Positions 24,212-33,745 of a stretch of 46,208 nt of DNA are shown one piece after another. Source of the stretch: an uncultured Lachnospiraceae bacterium (GTDB lineage Bacteria; Bacillota; Clostridia; Lachnospirales; Lachnospiraceae); NCBI GenBank assembly GCA_902760415.1, contig CACWGK010000010.1:1-46208 (forward strand). Reading direction: 5' to 3'. Each line of letters begins with the position of its first letter. The first letter of the stretch is position 1. The notes beneath the pieces are model-generated. The model made no database searches. It was not told the origin of the DNA and worked only from the letters and a program-made list of their open reading frames with translations. The position numbers and the translations under genes were made by a program.

Positions 24212-25154
24212 CCCCAGTTTCCTTATTTTCTTCTTTGGTTTTGCTTAGAGCGTAGCGCCATCTGATAACCCCAGCGCTAATTATTATAACATAACCTATA
24301 ATACTTAGTATATCGGGAATTTCACCGAATATCCAGATACCCCAGATTGCCGCAAAGATAACCTGAGCATAGTCATATACCGATATCTCCTTTGCAGGAG
24401 CAAATGAATAAGCCGCTGTGATATTAACCTGACCACCGGTCGCCCCCAGACCTGCAAGAAGCATGAATATCAGCTGTTTTGTTGTCATAGGCTGGAAGTT
24501 TATTATGAAAAATGGAAGCGTCACGAGGCACGAGAATAAAGAAAAGCACATAACCACTACCATTCCTCTCTCTCCACTGTTGGTAGCTTTCCTAAGAAAT
24601 GTATACGCCGTTCCTGCACCAAATCCACTGAAAAGTCCAACAAGAGCAGGGATACTCGTAATTCCAAGTCCCGGCTTTACGATAAATACAACGCCAACAA
24701 ATGCCATAATAACCAGAAGCCACTCTACAACATTAGGCTTCTCCTTTAGTATAAATACTGACATGATGATAGCGAAGAAAGGCGACATCTTGTTCAGCAT
24801 ATTTGAATCAGCAAGTCCAAGTCTATCTATAGCCCAGAAGTTTGCTATAAGTCCAGCAGTACCGAACATACATCTAAAAAGTACACTTGGAAAGCTCTTC
24901 TTATTAATCTTAAACTTTTCCTCGCTTTTTGCCAGAAGAAAAATTGCCAGGAAAAGAGCAACAAGATTTCTGAAGAAGGCCTTCTCCATAGTCGGAAGGT
25001 CCCCAGCAAGCTTAAGAAACATAGTCATAAGTGAAAATGAAAATGCAGCCAGAATGATATGTATGATTCCCCATATCATTCCGCTTCTTCTAGGTTTACT
25101 TGCTACAGATTCAGATGTAACTTCTTTAGTTGTTGTAGTTTCTTCAGATTTCAT
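24195..25154 (-). CDS. EamA/DMT-family transporter
   Basis: A 319-aa inner-membrane permease of the drug/metabolite transporter superfamily, probably exporting or importing a small metabolite. About ten transmembrane segments form two EamA repeats (about 28-165 and 170-300), with the characteristic FFRNLVALFLAIFLL after TM2 and the second-half EISVYDYAQVIFAAIWGIWIFGE. Hydrophilic N- and C-terminal tails are rich in Glu/Thr/Lys. Substrate cannot be assigned. It is first in its operon; a terminator of the preceding lipoprotein gene lies just upstream. Confidence 0.9.
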   Translation of the reverse strand: MKSEETTTTKEVTSESVASKPRRSGMIWGIIHIILAAFSFSLMTMFLKLAGDLPTMEKAFFRNLVALFLAIFLLAKSEEKFKINKKSFPSVLFRCMFGTAGLIANFWAIDRLGLADSNMLNKMSPFFAIIMSVFILKEKPNVVEWLLVIMAFVGVVFIVKPGLGITSIPALVGLFSGFGAGTAYTFLRKATNSGERGMVVVMCFSLFSCLVTLPFFIINFQPMTTKQLIFMLLAGLGATGGQVNITAAYSFAPAKEISVYDYAQVIFAAIWGIWIFGEIPDILSIIGYVIIISAGVIRWRYALSKTKEENKETGDEEQK

Positions 25155-25181
25155 TTCTAATTAGTTCCTAAATGTAATATC

Positions 25182-25211
25182 AACAGAAAACCGGAGCACT
25201 TACGCCCCGGT
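25182..25211 (-). terminator. Terminator of the yajC-lipoprotein operon
   Basis: ACCGGAGC (25190-25197) pairs with GCCCCGGT (25204-25211) with one wobble. TTTTCTGTT follows on the minus strand. It lies just past the lipoprotein stop codon. Confidence 0.75.
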
Positions 25212-25218
25212 CTGATTC

Positions 25219-25983
25219 TTAATAGTATAGTGGAGAGATTAATCTAATCGCATTCTCCAGCTTATAATCATTATTAGTTGTAAAAGTTACAAGAACTATA
25301 AGTCCTTCTTTTTTTATAGCAAACTGAGTTCTTCGTCCTACATTTGACTGCTCATCCGGAACGTCCAGAACCTCATACTTATCTCCAAGAAATGTTACTG
25401 TTCGAACCTTTAGATCCTCGTACTTTCCAGCAGCCATTTTCAGGTATTCTTTGGCAGAATAATCGGGCATATTATATTCTGTCGGATTAACGTAGGATAC
25501 TATGATGGATGATCCCGAATCCTTATGATATGCTATGGCAGCATATGTAGTACCTTCATCATAAGGAGATGAATAACCATACCACAGATTATTTACATAG
25601 TCAGCAGTTGCATCTATGGCTGTAGCCACTTCAGCTGCATCATAGAACTCCCAACCTTCTTCATCGAGAGATATCTTAAACTCAGCCAGCGTATTATAGT
25701 AGACTTTATCAGTACGCGCACCCATGATTGGAGCATCCGTAAGGGTTGCAGCAAGATTCTTTGACTTATCAGCATCAGTTGATGTTGCATCAGTAAAGCT
25801 TGCTATCATAAGTGCCTCAGTAAGACTGGCTGACTCTTCTTCAGCCTCAGTCTCTGTTGCTTCACTGCTGGAGCCATTCGAAAAAGAAGGCGAAGAATAT
25901 GCCTCCTCTTCCTTTTTACCACAGCCTGAAAGCGCTGATAAAATAAGTATCGCAACAAGTATTGCAGATATCTTCTTAGACAT
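25219..25983 (-). CDS. Putative lipoprotein of unknown function
   Basis: A 254-aa exported protein with a type II signal peptide: MSKKISAILVAILILSALSG followed by Cys21 (lipobox LSGC). A low-complexity Ser/Glu/Thr/Ala stretch (about 25-75) is a probable wall-spanning linker, and a folded domain of about 175 residues follows, which I do not recognise. It starts two bases after the yajC stop, so it is cotranscribed with and coupled to the preprotein translocase subunit gene. Confidence 0.85.
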   Translation of the reverse strand: MSKKISAILVAILILSALSGCGKKEEEAYSSPSFSNGSSSEATETEAEEESASLTEALMIASFTDATSTDADKSKNLAATLTDAPIMGARTDKVYYNTLAEFKISLDEEGWEFYDAAEVATAIDATADYVNNLWYGYSSPYDEGTTYAAIAYHKDSGSSIIVSYVNPTEYNMPDYSAKEYLKMAAGKYEDLKVRTVTFLGDKYEVLDVPDEQSNVGRRTQFAIKKEGLIVLVTFTTNNDYKLENAIRLISPLYY

Positions 25984-25985
25984 AA

Positions 25986-26369
25986 TTAATTTTCTTTCTT
26001 CTTGCCAATCTTCTTAGAACTCTTCTCTTCCTCTGCATCTTCCTTTACAGCTTCCTCAGGCTTCTCAACCTCAGCGATAGCCTTCTTATGCATAGGAATA
26101 CGACAGTTCTTGTTATTACCAAACTCAACAATTACTGTATCATCATCCATACCGATGACTGTTCCATAGAAGCCACTTGTTGTCATGATTGTATCACCTG
26201 GCTTAATGGAGCTCATAAGTTCTTCCTGTTCTTTACGCTGCTTCTTAGAAGGCTTGATAAACAGGAAATAAACAATAAGAAGAAGGAATGCAACATATCC
26301 AATCATAAAGATAGCGCCGCTACCGCCACCAACTGCTGCACCTTCTGAAAGTATCATGTGTGTGTTCAT
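25986..26369 (-). CDS. yajC: Preprotein translocase accessory subunit YajC
   Basis: A 127-aa small membrane subunit that assists the Sec-SecDF translocon. One transmembrane helix (about 18-38: GAIFMIGYVAFLLLIVYFLF) is followed by the family motif IKPSKKQRKEQEELMSSIKPGD and TTSGFYGTVIG. The C-terminal tail is Lys/Glu-rich and somewhat longer than usual. GAGGAG precedes the ATG. The tgt-yajC order is a classical arrangement, but here yajC has its own consensus promoter. Confidence 0.95.
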   Translation of the reverse strand: MNTHMILSEGAAVGGGSGAIFMIGYVAFLLLIVYFLFIKPSKKQRKEQEELMSSIKPGDTIMTTSGFYGTVIGMDDDTVIVEFGNNKNCRIPMHKKAIAEVEKPEEAVKEDAEEEKSSKKIGKKKEN

Positions 26370-26401
26370 AATAATTCTCCTCGTATTTTTTTCATTTTGA
26401 T

Positions 26402-26430
26402 ATAATAGCGTAATTATCTATATTATGCAA
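26402..26430 (-). promoter_or_regulatory. Promoter of yajC
   Basis: Minus strand TTGCAT (26425-26430), 17 bases, TATTAT (26402-26407), in the gap between tgt and yajC. Confidence 0.75.
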
Positions 26431-26444
26431 GGGGTGTTTCTTCT

Positions 26445-29133
<2,689 letters not shown>

Positions 29134-29297
29134 ATTAACACTTCCCTTCTTATCTGCTTTAATCTTTTAGTCATAAGTGAAACTATGGTGTATACTTTAA
29201 AACTGATTTGATTATAAGTTTTAAGGGGATAATAATCTCACATTCTCTTGTAACAAAATTGTCAAAAAATCGTCAACACTATATGAAGCTTTTGTGA

Positions 29298-29303
29298 TAT
29301 ACT
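29298..29303 (+). promoter_or_regulatory. Extended -10 promoter element of the plus-strand gene
   Basis: TATACT preceded by TGA (TGnTATACT type), with a poor -35 region. It lies 39 bases before the ATG at 29343. The same 209-base gap also holds TTGACG and TTGACA boxes on the minus strand for htrA, but no well-spaced -10 could be fixed for that gene. Confidence 0.55.
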
Positions 29304-29342
29304 CAAACCTGCACTAGCTAGTAATAATGCGAGGAAACCACT

Positions 29343-29636
29343 ATGTTTAAAGTCTGGGGTAAGATAATAAAAGAAAATCATCTAGAAAGGGACACCACTG
29401 TTGAGATTCCAAATGAATCTTCTGAGGAGAAAATGTCCCGTACAAAGAAAGTATATAAAGCATTAGAAATAATATGTCACGAGTTTGATCTCGCAGTTCC
29501 AGTATGGCTTGAATCCAACCAGAGAGAATTCATAAAGCACGCGAGAACCAGATTCCGCGATGTTAACTTTATGGAAGAAATCGAGTTTGATTATCTCGAC
29601 TTTCAGGTTATAGACGAGGATCATCCTTGGGAATAA
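29343..29636 (+). CDS. Conserved hypothetical small protein
   Basis: A 97-aa acidic cytoplasmic protein and the only plus-strand gene in the window. GAGGAAACC precedes the ATG. It reads as a compact helical/beta protein with a basic N-terminal start, an acidic middle, the segment HEFDLAVPVWLESNQREFIKHARTRF and a C-terminal IEFDYLDFQVIDEDHP. No signal peptide, membrane segment or known motif. I believe similar proteins occur in Clostridia but cannot name a function. It is transcribed away from htrA and converges on the yigZ gene. Confidence 0.75.
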   Translation: MFKVWGKIIKENHLERDTTVEIPNESSEEKMSRTKKVYKALEIICHEFDLAVPVWLESNQREFIKHARTRFRDVNFMEEIEFDYLDFQVIDEDHPWE

Positions 29637-29665
29637 TCCGCAAATGAAGATTATAATATAGACAA

Positions 29666-30283
29666 TTAAATCATCTTAGTATCAAGAAGCTTAGCAACTG
29701 ACCTAGCCGCTGTTTTCTCATTTATCTGATCTATCAGAGTAGCAGCAGACTTCTCTGGAACTATAAGCCTGATAGTTACTTTATCAGAATATGCAACATC
29801 ACATGTTGTCCCATCTGTATTATCTATTAGATATTTCACTTTATCAAAATCAGCATAATCCAGGGTGATGTCATATATACAGGAAAGACATATAGTCTTC
29901 TTTCCTGCCGCATTCACCGCTTCTTGAGCAGCCTGCGTATACGCACGAACAAGTCCACCGGTTCCAAGCAGTACTCCACCAAAATATCTAACAACTACAA
30001 CAACTATATTGCTGATACCTGAGTTGGTAATAACATCCAGCATAGGCTTTCCAGCTGTACCACCTGGTTCTCCATCATCAGAAAACTTCAGTGCAGGATT
30101 TGACTCTCCTACACTGTAGGCATAGCATACATGTCTCGCACTGTAGTGTTCCTTTCTTATAGCTGCAACTATTGCTCTAGCCTCTTCTTCTGATTCAACA
30201 TTTGCAGCAGTTCCAAGAAATCTTGATTTTTTAATAACTACCTCTGAGGTTCCTTGTTCAATTATTCTTATTCCCTCTTCCAA
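29666..30283 (-). CDS. yigZ: YigZ/IMPACT family protein
   Basis: A 205-aa cytoplasmic protein of the YigZ (UPF0029/IMPACT) family, of uncertain biochemical role, related to the eukaryotic translational regulator IMPACT. The signature is present: KFSDDGEPGGTAGKPMLDVI followed by VVVVRYFGGVLLGTGGLVRAYTQAA (about 65-115), then the C-terminal ferredoxin-like domain (about 135-200). The start is TTG (30281-30283) with GGGAG eight bases upstream; no suitable in-frame ATG lies nearby, so a non-ATG start is likely. It is downstream of nrdR. Confidence 0.9.
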   Translation of the reverse strand: MEEGIRIIEQGTSEVVIKKSRFLGTAANVESEEEARAIVAAIRKEHYSARHVCYAYSVGESNPALKFSDDGEPGGTAGKPMLDVITNSGISNIVVVVVRYFGGVLLGTGGLVRAYTQAAQEAVNAAGKKTICLSCIYDITLDYADFDKVKYLIDNTDGTTCDVAYSDKVTIRLIVPEKSAATLIDQINEKTAARSVAKLLDTKMI

Positions 30284-30307
30284 GATTATCTCCCGTAATA
30301 AACTAAG

Positions 30308-30337
30308 TGAGTCACCAGGCGAAAGACCGGTGACTCA
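30308..30337. terminator. Hairpin between nrdR and yigZ
   Basis: TGAGTCACC (30308-30316) pairs with GGTGACTCA (30329-30337). It begins about 20 bases past the nrdR stop. The following minus-strand sequence is only moderately T-rich (ACTTAGTTTATT), so it may be a weak terminator or attenuator. The arms share TGAGTCAC with the fab hairpins but the core differs. Confidence 0.5.
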
Positions 30338-30356
30338 TCTAATTATCATTCATAAT

Positions 30357-30806
30357 TTATTTAAGTATCTTCTTGAGTTCATCCATGAATGTATTCACAT
30401 CCTTGAACTCTCGATATACAGATGCGAAGCGAACATATGCTACTCCGTCCAAATCTTTGATCTTATCCATCACTATCTCACCTATAGTACTTGTCTCAAC
30501 CTCTCGTGATTCAAGATTATAGATTGCCGATTCAATCTCATTTACACAAGCTTCTATTCTCTCCATAGGAACTGGACGCTTGTGACAGCTTCTGATAAGA
30601 CCCTTAACTATCTTCTCTCTATTATATGGTTCTCTAGACTTATCCTTCTTAATTACCATAAGAGGAGTAGCCTCAACCTTTTCAAATGTAGTAAATCTCT
30701 TCCCACATACATCACACTGACGGCGACGTCTGATGGCTGTATTATCATCAGCCGGTCTAGAATCAATAACCCTTGTGTCCTCATCTCCGCAAAATGGACA
30801 TTTCAT
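30357..30806 (-). CDS. nrdR: Ribonucleotide reductase repressor NrdR
   Basis: A 149-aa zinc and nucleotide sensor that represses ribonucleotide reductase genes. N-terminal zinc ribbon with Cys3, Cys6, Cys31 and Cys34 ([20 protein letters not shown]), then an ATP-cone domain (about 49-139: [19 protein letters not shown]). Full length. No reductase gene is in the window. A near-consensus NrdR box covers its promoter, indicating autoregulation. Confidence 0.97.
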   Translation of the reverse strand: MKCPFCGDEDTRVIDSRPADDNTAIRRRRQCDVCGKRFTTFEKVEATPLMVIKKDKSREPYNREKIVKGLIRSCHKRPVPMERIEACVNEIESAIYNLESREVETSTIGEIVMDKIKDLDGVAYVRFASVYREFKDVNTFMDELKKILK

Positions 30807-30839
30807 ACCTTCTTACCTCACATTCAACAAAATGTATAT

Positions 30840-30866
30840 GTTATAAGAGATTATCTCTCTTATAAC
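30840..30866 (-). promoter_or_regulatory. Hairpin-forming inverted repeat in the nrdR leader
   Basis: Perfect 11-bp arms GTTATAAGAGA (30840-30850) and TCTCTTATAAC (30856-30866) around TTATC. It falls just after the NrdR box and would form a stable 5'-UTR stem or a second operator half. Confidence 0.6.
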
Positions 30867-30882
30867 ACACTATATATAGTAT
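30867..30882. promoter_or_regulatory. NrdR box
   Basis: ACACTATATATAGTAT matches the NrdR consensus (acaCwATATaTwgtgt) and contains the perfect palindrome ACTATATATAGT. It overlaps the -10 of the nrdR promoter. Paired boxes are usual; no second good match was found. Confidence 0.7.
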
Positions 30883-30903
30883 CATAAAATGAAAATGAGT
30901 CAA
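30876..30903 (-). promoter_or_regulatory. Promoter of nrdR
   Basis: Minus strand TTGACT (30898-30903), 16 bases, TACTAT (30876-30881), covered at its -10 by the NrdR box. Confidence 0.75.
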
Positions 30904-30937
30904 GAAGTTATATACTTACGCCGCCAGTTTTATCGAC

Positions 30938-31216
30938 TTATGCTCTCTTAACTAGTCCAACTAAAACTTCTGTAATTCCTCTGTGCTTCTTTTCTACTGG
31001 TACAGGTTCTGGTGCACGAACTGCCTCTGGTGCTGGTGCGGTGTATGTTTTAGCTTCAACCTTAAGTTCCTTCTGAACTTCAGGTTCTGCCACCTGCTCG
31101 ATACCAAGATCTTCCAGAGTTTCTTCTGACTTCTTAACCACTGGGATCTCACGACCTGTAGGTAGTTCCTCCTCACTAATACCTATCATCACATCAATAT
31201 CCATCTCATCGTACAT
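30938..31216 (-). CDS. Riboswitch-controlled 92-aa protein of unknown function
   Basis: I do not recognise this protein. An acidic N-terminus (MYDEMDIDVMIGISEEELP) leads into a disordered-looking Glu/Pro/Ala/Lys-rich middle (about 25-75) and a short basic, amphipathic C-terminal helix (HRGITEVLVGLVKRA). There is no signal peptide, membrane segment, or PilZ-type RxxxR/DxSxxG motif. GGGAGGT precedes the ATG at 31216. It is the first gene behind a complete c-di-GMP-I riboswitch and terminator with its own promoter, so its expression should follow c-di-GMP. No terminator was found after it; read-through to nrdR is possible. Confidence 0.82.
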   Translation of the reverse strand: MYDEMDIDVMIGISEEELPTGREIPVVKKSEETLEDLGIEQVAEPEVQKELKVEAKTYTAPAPEAVRAPEPVPVEKKHRGITEVLVGLVKRA

Positions 31217-31240
31217 ACATTTACCTCCCTAAAATTTTAT

Positions 31241-31280
31241 AAAAAAACATCAGAATCAACCTCGCGGCCAACTCTGATGT
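31241..31280 (-). terminator. Riboswitch terminator (expression platform)
   Basis: ACATCAGA (31247-31254) pairs with TCTGATGT (31273-31280), with weaker inner pairing closed by a GCGA loop. On the minus strand it ends in seven T. It stands between the aptamer and the 92-aa gene. Confidence 0.92.
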
Positions 31281-31290
31281 ATCAAACATT

Positions 31291-31369
31291 TTAAGTGCAA
31301 CTGGCTGCCATGTTAAAGGCCCTAATAGCTTTGCGTCGCCGGTTTTCACCGGTTTTGCCTACATATTAA
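31291..31369 (-). promoter_or_regulatory. Cyclic di-GMP-I (GEMM) riboswitch aptamer
   Basis: The minus-strand RNA carries the GEMM-I landmarks in order: GGCAAAACC opening P2, a CCGG/CCGG stem capped by a GUGAAAAC-type GNRA loop, the invariant GACGCAAAGC, the receptor GGGCCU, and AUGGCAGCCAGUUGC closing P3. P1 forms from UUAA..UGUA with UGCA..UUAA. The base before the GCAAA core is G, as in c-di-GMP rather than 3',3'-cGAMP sensors. An intrinsic terminator follows; whether ligand turns the gene on or off is not settled by inspection. Confidence 0.93.
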
Positions 31370-31378
31370 GTTACTAAA

Positions 31379-31407
31379 ATTATATTAGATGCAGCAAGTA
31401 CCGTCAA
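31379..31407 (-). promoter_or_regulatory. Sigma-A promoter of the riboswitch transcript
   Basis: Minus strand TTGACG (31402-31407), 17 bases, TATAAT (31379-31384). Transcription should begin near 31372, a few bases before P1 of the aptamer. Confidence 0.92.
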
Positions 31408-31441
31408 TCGGAAATACCTGCAAATAATATCAAAAAAATGA

Positions 31442-32782
31442 CTAAATATTTTCACCATTAGCCTCTATAACATCACGATACCAGAAAGCTGAATCCTTAA
31501 TGACGCGTGTCTGATCACGGTAATCTACATGAATAAGACCAAATCTCTTATCATAGCCCATGCCCCACTCAAAATTATCCATAGCTGACCAGTAGAAATA
31601 GCCCATTATAGGAATGCCCTCATCTGCAGCACGCTTATATTCTCTTAGATAACGCTGTATGTAATCCACTCTCTGTGGATCATGGACCCTTCCATCCAGG
31701 GATACAACATCATTTATAGAAGCACCATTTTCAGTAATGAGCATCGGAAGTCCATATCTCTTATAGATAAACTTAGGCGACCAATACATTACACGTGGAT
31801 CTACCACCCAGTCCATAGATGTTCGAGGAATACCCTGATATTCATTATCCATATATCCTCGTTCTACCATATTAGCCGAACTGTAATATATATTCATTCC
31901 ATAGAAATCCAGTGGCTGTGAGATAAGCTCCATGTCGCCAGGGGCAGGAACCACCATATCATCGCCAAATACTTTATAGGCATCCTCTGGATACTTTCCA
32001 AGAATAATCGGATCAGAATAGATAGCAAGTGAGAAGAACATATCGTTCATCGAAAAACTCTCCTCATAAGCCGCATCTACATCCACCTGTGAATCCGACT
32101 TAGGTATACGAACAGGTCCGATAGGAGCTATACCAATAATAGGTTTAGTCTTAGCATTTTCACGAATATACTTAACCGACCTGCCATGCGCCAGACAGTA
32201 ATTATGAATCATTATGAGCAGTGTTCGATTATCGTACTTAAGAAATGGAGCATGACCCCCAAGCCAGAAACCATTTCCTATAAAACACTGTGGCTCATTA
32301 AATGTTATCCAGTAGTTTACTCTATCAGAAAGTGCATCCACTACAGCCTTCGTATATTTCTCAAACCATATAGGAAAGTCTGGGTTAGCATATGCGCCCC
32401 TTAGATACAGATCATATGGAAGATCCCAATGAAATAGCGTAACAACAGGTGTAATTCCCGCTGCAAGTAGTTCATCTACCAGATTGCTATAGAACTCTAT
32501 TCCCTTAGGATTTATCTCTCCCTCGCCAGTAGGAATAATCCTTGGCCAGCTAATAGAAAATCTGTAGTACTTTATTCCAAGCTCTTTAAATAGCTTAATA
32601 TCTTCCTTATATCTATGGTAGTGATCACAAGCCACGCGTCCATCCTCATGATGACGCACCACTCCATCCATAGAAGTTGTAACATCCCATATGCTCAGTC
32701 CCTTACCATCTTCGTTATAAGCCCCTTCAATCTGGTAAGAAGCTGTAGCTGCTCCCCACATAAAATCTTTAGAAAACCCCAT
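31442..32782 (-). CDS. Family 1 glycoside hydrolase, beta-glucosidase
   Basis: A 446-aa cytoplasmic enzyme cleaving beta-glucosides such as cellobiose or laminaribiose to glucose. The acid/base Glu163 lies in TFNEPQ and the nucleophile Glu351 in LITENGAS. The N-terminal FMWGAATASYQIEGA is the family signature. The aglycone-side motif WSAMDNFEW is the free-sugar type, not the phospho-binding type, so it should act on unphosphorylated sugars. No signal peptide. It would complete breakdown begun by the GH16 and GH5 enzymes nearby. Confidence 0.94.
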   Translation of the reverse strand: MGFSKDFMWGAATASYQIEGAYNEDGKGLSIWDVTTSMDGVVRHHEDGRVACDHYHRYKEDIKLFKELGIKYYRFSISWPRIIPTGEGEINPKGIEFYSNLVDELLAAGITPVVTLFHWDLPYDLYLRGAYANPDFPIWFEKYTKAVVDALSDRVNYWITFNEPQCFIGNGFWLGGHAPFLKYDNRTLLIMIHNYCLAHGRSVKYIRENAKTKPIIGIAPIGPVRIPKSDSQVDVDAAYEESFSMNDMFFSLAIYSDPIILGKYPEDAYKVFGDDMVVPAPGDMELISQPLDFYGMNIYYSSANMVERGYMDNEYQGIPRTSMDWVVDPRVMYWSPKFIYKRYGLPMLITENGASINDVVSLDGRVHDPQRVDYIQRYLREYKRAADEGIPIMGYFYWSAMDNFEWGMGYDKRFGLIHVDYRDQTRVIKDSAFWYRDVIEANGENI

Positions 32783-32820
32783 CTAAGTAAGCCTCCTTCT
32801 AAACAAAATAACACATACAC

Positions 32821-33603
32821 CTAGTGCCGCTCATCCTCATTTTCATACAGCTCACAAAATCTTGCAGAAAATGAAGGCGCTTCATTTCCGAGCCTAAGAT
32901 GCGTTATATCGCCAACTCTAAGTGTTCTAAATGTAGCTATCCCCTTCTCCCTCTCTTCAGTCACCACCTCAGTAACTGATGTCGGAGCAAATGCACCGAA
33001 CTGCCATATAACAAATGGAGATGTATTCCATAGATAAGACAGAAGCAGCGATGATAGTCCAAAGTGACAGAAAAAAGCAATAGTCTTATCATTACTTTCT
33101 CTCACCTTAAATGCCATGCCAGACCTTTCATATCCATAAGACGCGAGAAGTTTCTCAAACTCTCCCACCACATTATCATAGAGGGGTATCATGTTCGTTG
33201 CCTTAATGAGTTCACAGTCTCTCCACTGATTTCTATCAAATAGTTCCGGATGGTTCATATAATAAGAGGGAAGTATATCCCAAACTATATGCTTGTTATA
33301 CTCCCCTGTTACTTCACTTCGGATTAGTTCATTTGCATAGGCCCGTCTTACATCTTCCGATATATTCGGATCTGCCTCAGCAGGAAACTCCATAAGCCAG
33401 TCTAGGGTCTTCGGTGTAATACCTAGAGCCTTACAGCTATAAGCCGCTGTATCTCTGGCCCTTCCAAGAGGAGACTCATATACTTCGTCTATATGAAAAT
33501 CGCTGATAATATCAGACAGAAGCTTCGCTTCTCTATGTCCCTTAGGAGTCAGCGTATCATTCTCATAATCAGGATCGCCATGCCTTATAAACAATAATCT
33601 CAT
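32821..33603 (-). CDS. Histidine phosphatase (phosphoglycerate mutase-like) family protein
   Basis: A 260-aa protein starting MRLLFIRHGDPDYENDTLTPKG: the RHG catalytic histidine of the branch-1 superfamily is at residue 8. The Glu of YESPLGRARDTA and a second His (FFCHFGLSS) are also present. The C-terminal half is larger than in simple phosphoglycerate mutases, so the substrate is unknown. Start 33603 (AAGGA upstream) is preferred because homology begins there; an in-frame ATG at 33654 would add 17 residues. It lies 38 bases before the beta-glucosidase gene. Confidence 0.85.
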   Translation of the reverse strand: MRLLFIRHGDPDYENDTLTPKGHREAKLLSDIISDFHIDEVYESPLGRARDTAAYSCKALGITPKTLDWLMEFPAEADPNISEDVRRAYANELIRSEVTGEYNKHIVWDILPSYYMNHPELFDRNQWRDCELIKATNMIPLYDNVVGEFEKLLASYGYERSGMAFKVRESNDKTIAFFCHFGLSSLLLSYLWNTSPFVIWQFGAFAPTSVTEVVTEEREKGIATFRTLRVGDITHLRLGNEAPSFSARFCELYENEDERH

Positions 33604-33745
33604 ATATTCATTTTCCTTAGTATTGATACCGATGATATTGCCGGATTTGTCCAATCAAGAAGAAGTAAATCCGACTAGCTATCGGTACTAATAACTTATC
33701 ACATTTTTGACATTTTGTCATTCTTAAATCTGTGGTTATATTCTA

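Noticed and set aside
24463-25164. A 233-codon plus-strand open frame opposite the EamA gene
   Set aside because: It is long but antisense to a clear transporter gene, has no RBS and no recognisable motif.
29637-29665. Convergent gap between the plus-strand gene and yigZ as a bidirectional terminator
   Set aside because: No stem of useful length is visible in the 29 bases.
30308-30337. Hairpin after nrdR as a fourth member of the fab hairpin family
   Set aside because: It shares only the TGAGTCAC arms; the ACGTCSGACGT core is absent, so common descent is not supported.
31291-31369. The riboswitch as a 3',3'-cGAMP (GEMM-Ib) sensor
   Set aside because: The diagnostic position before the GCAAA core is G rather than A, and the diguanylate cyclase in the window favours c-di-GMP. 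Probing should confirm.
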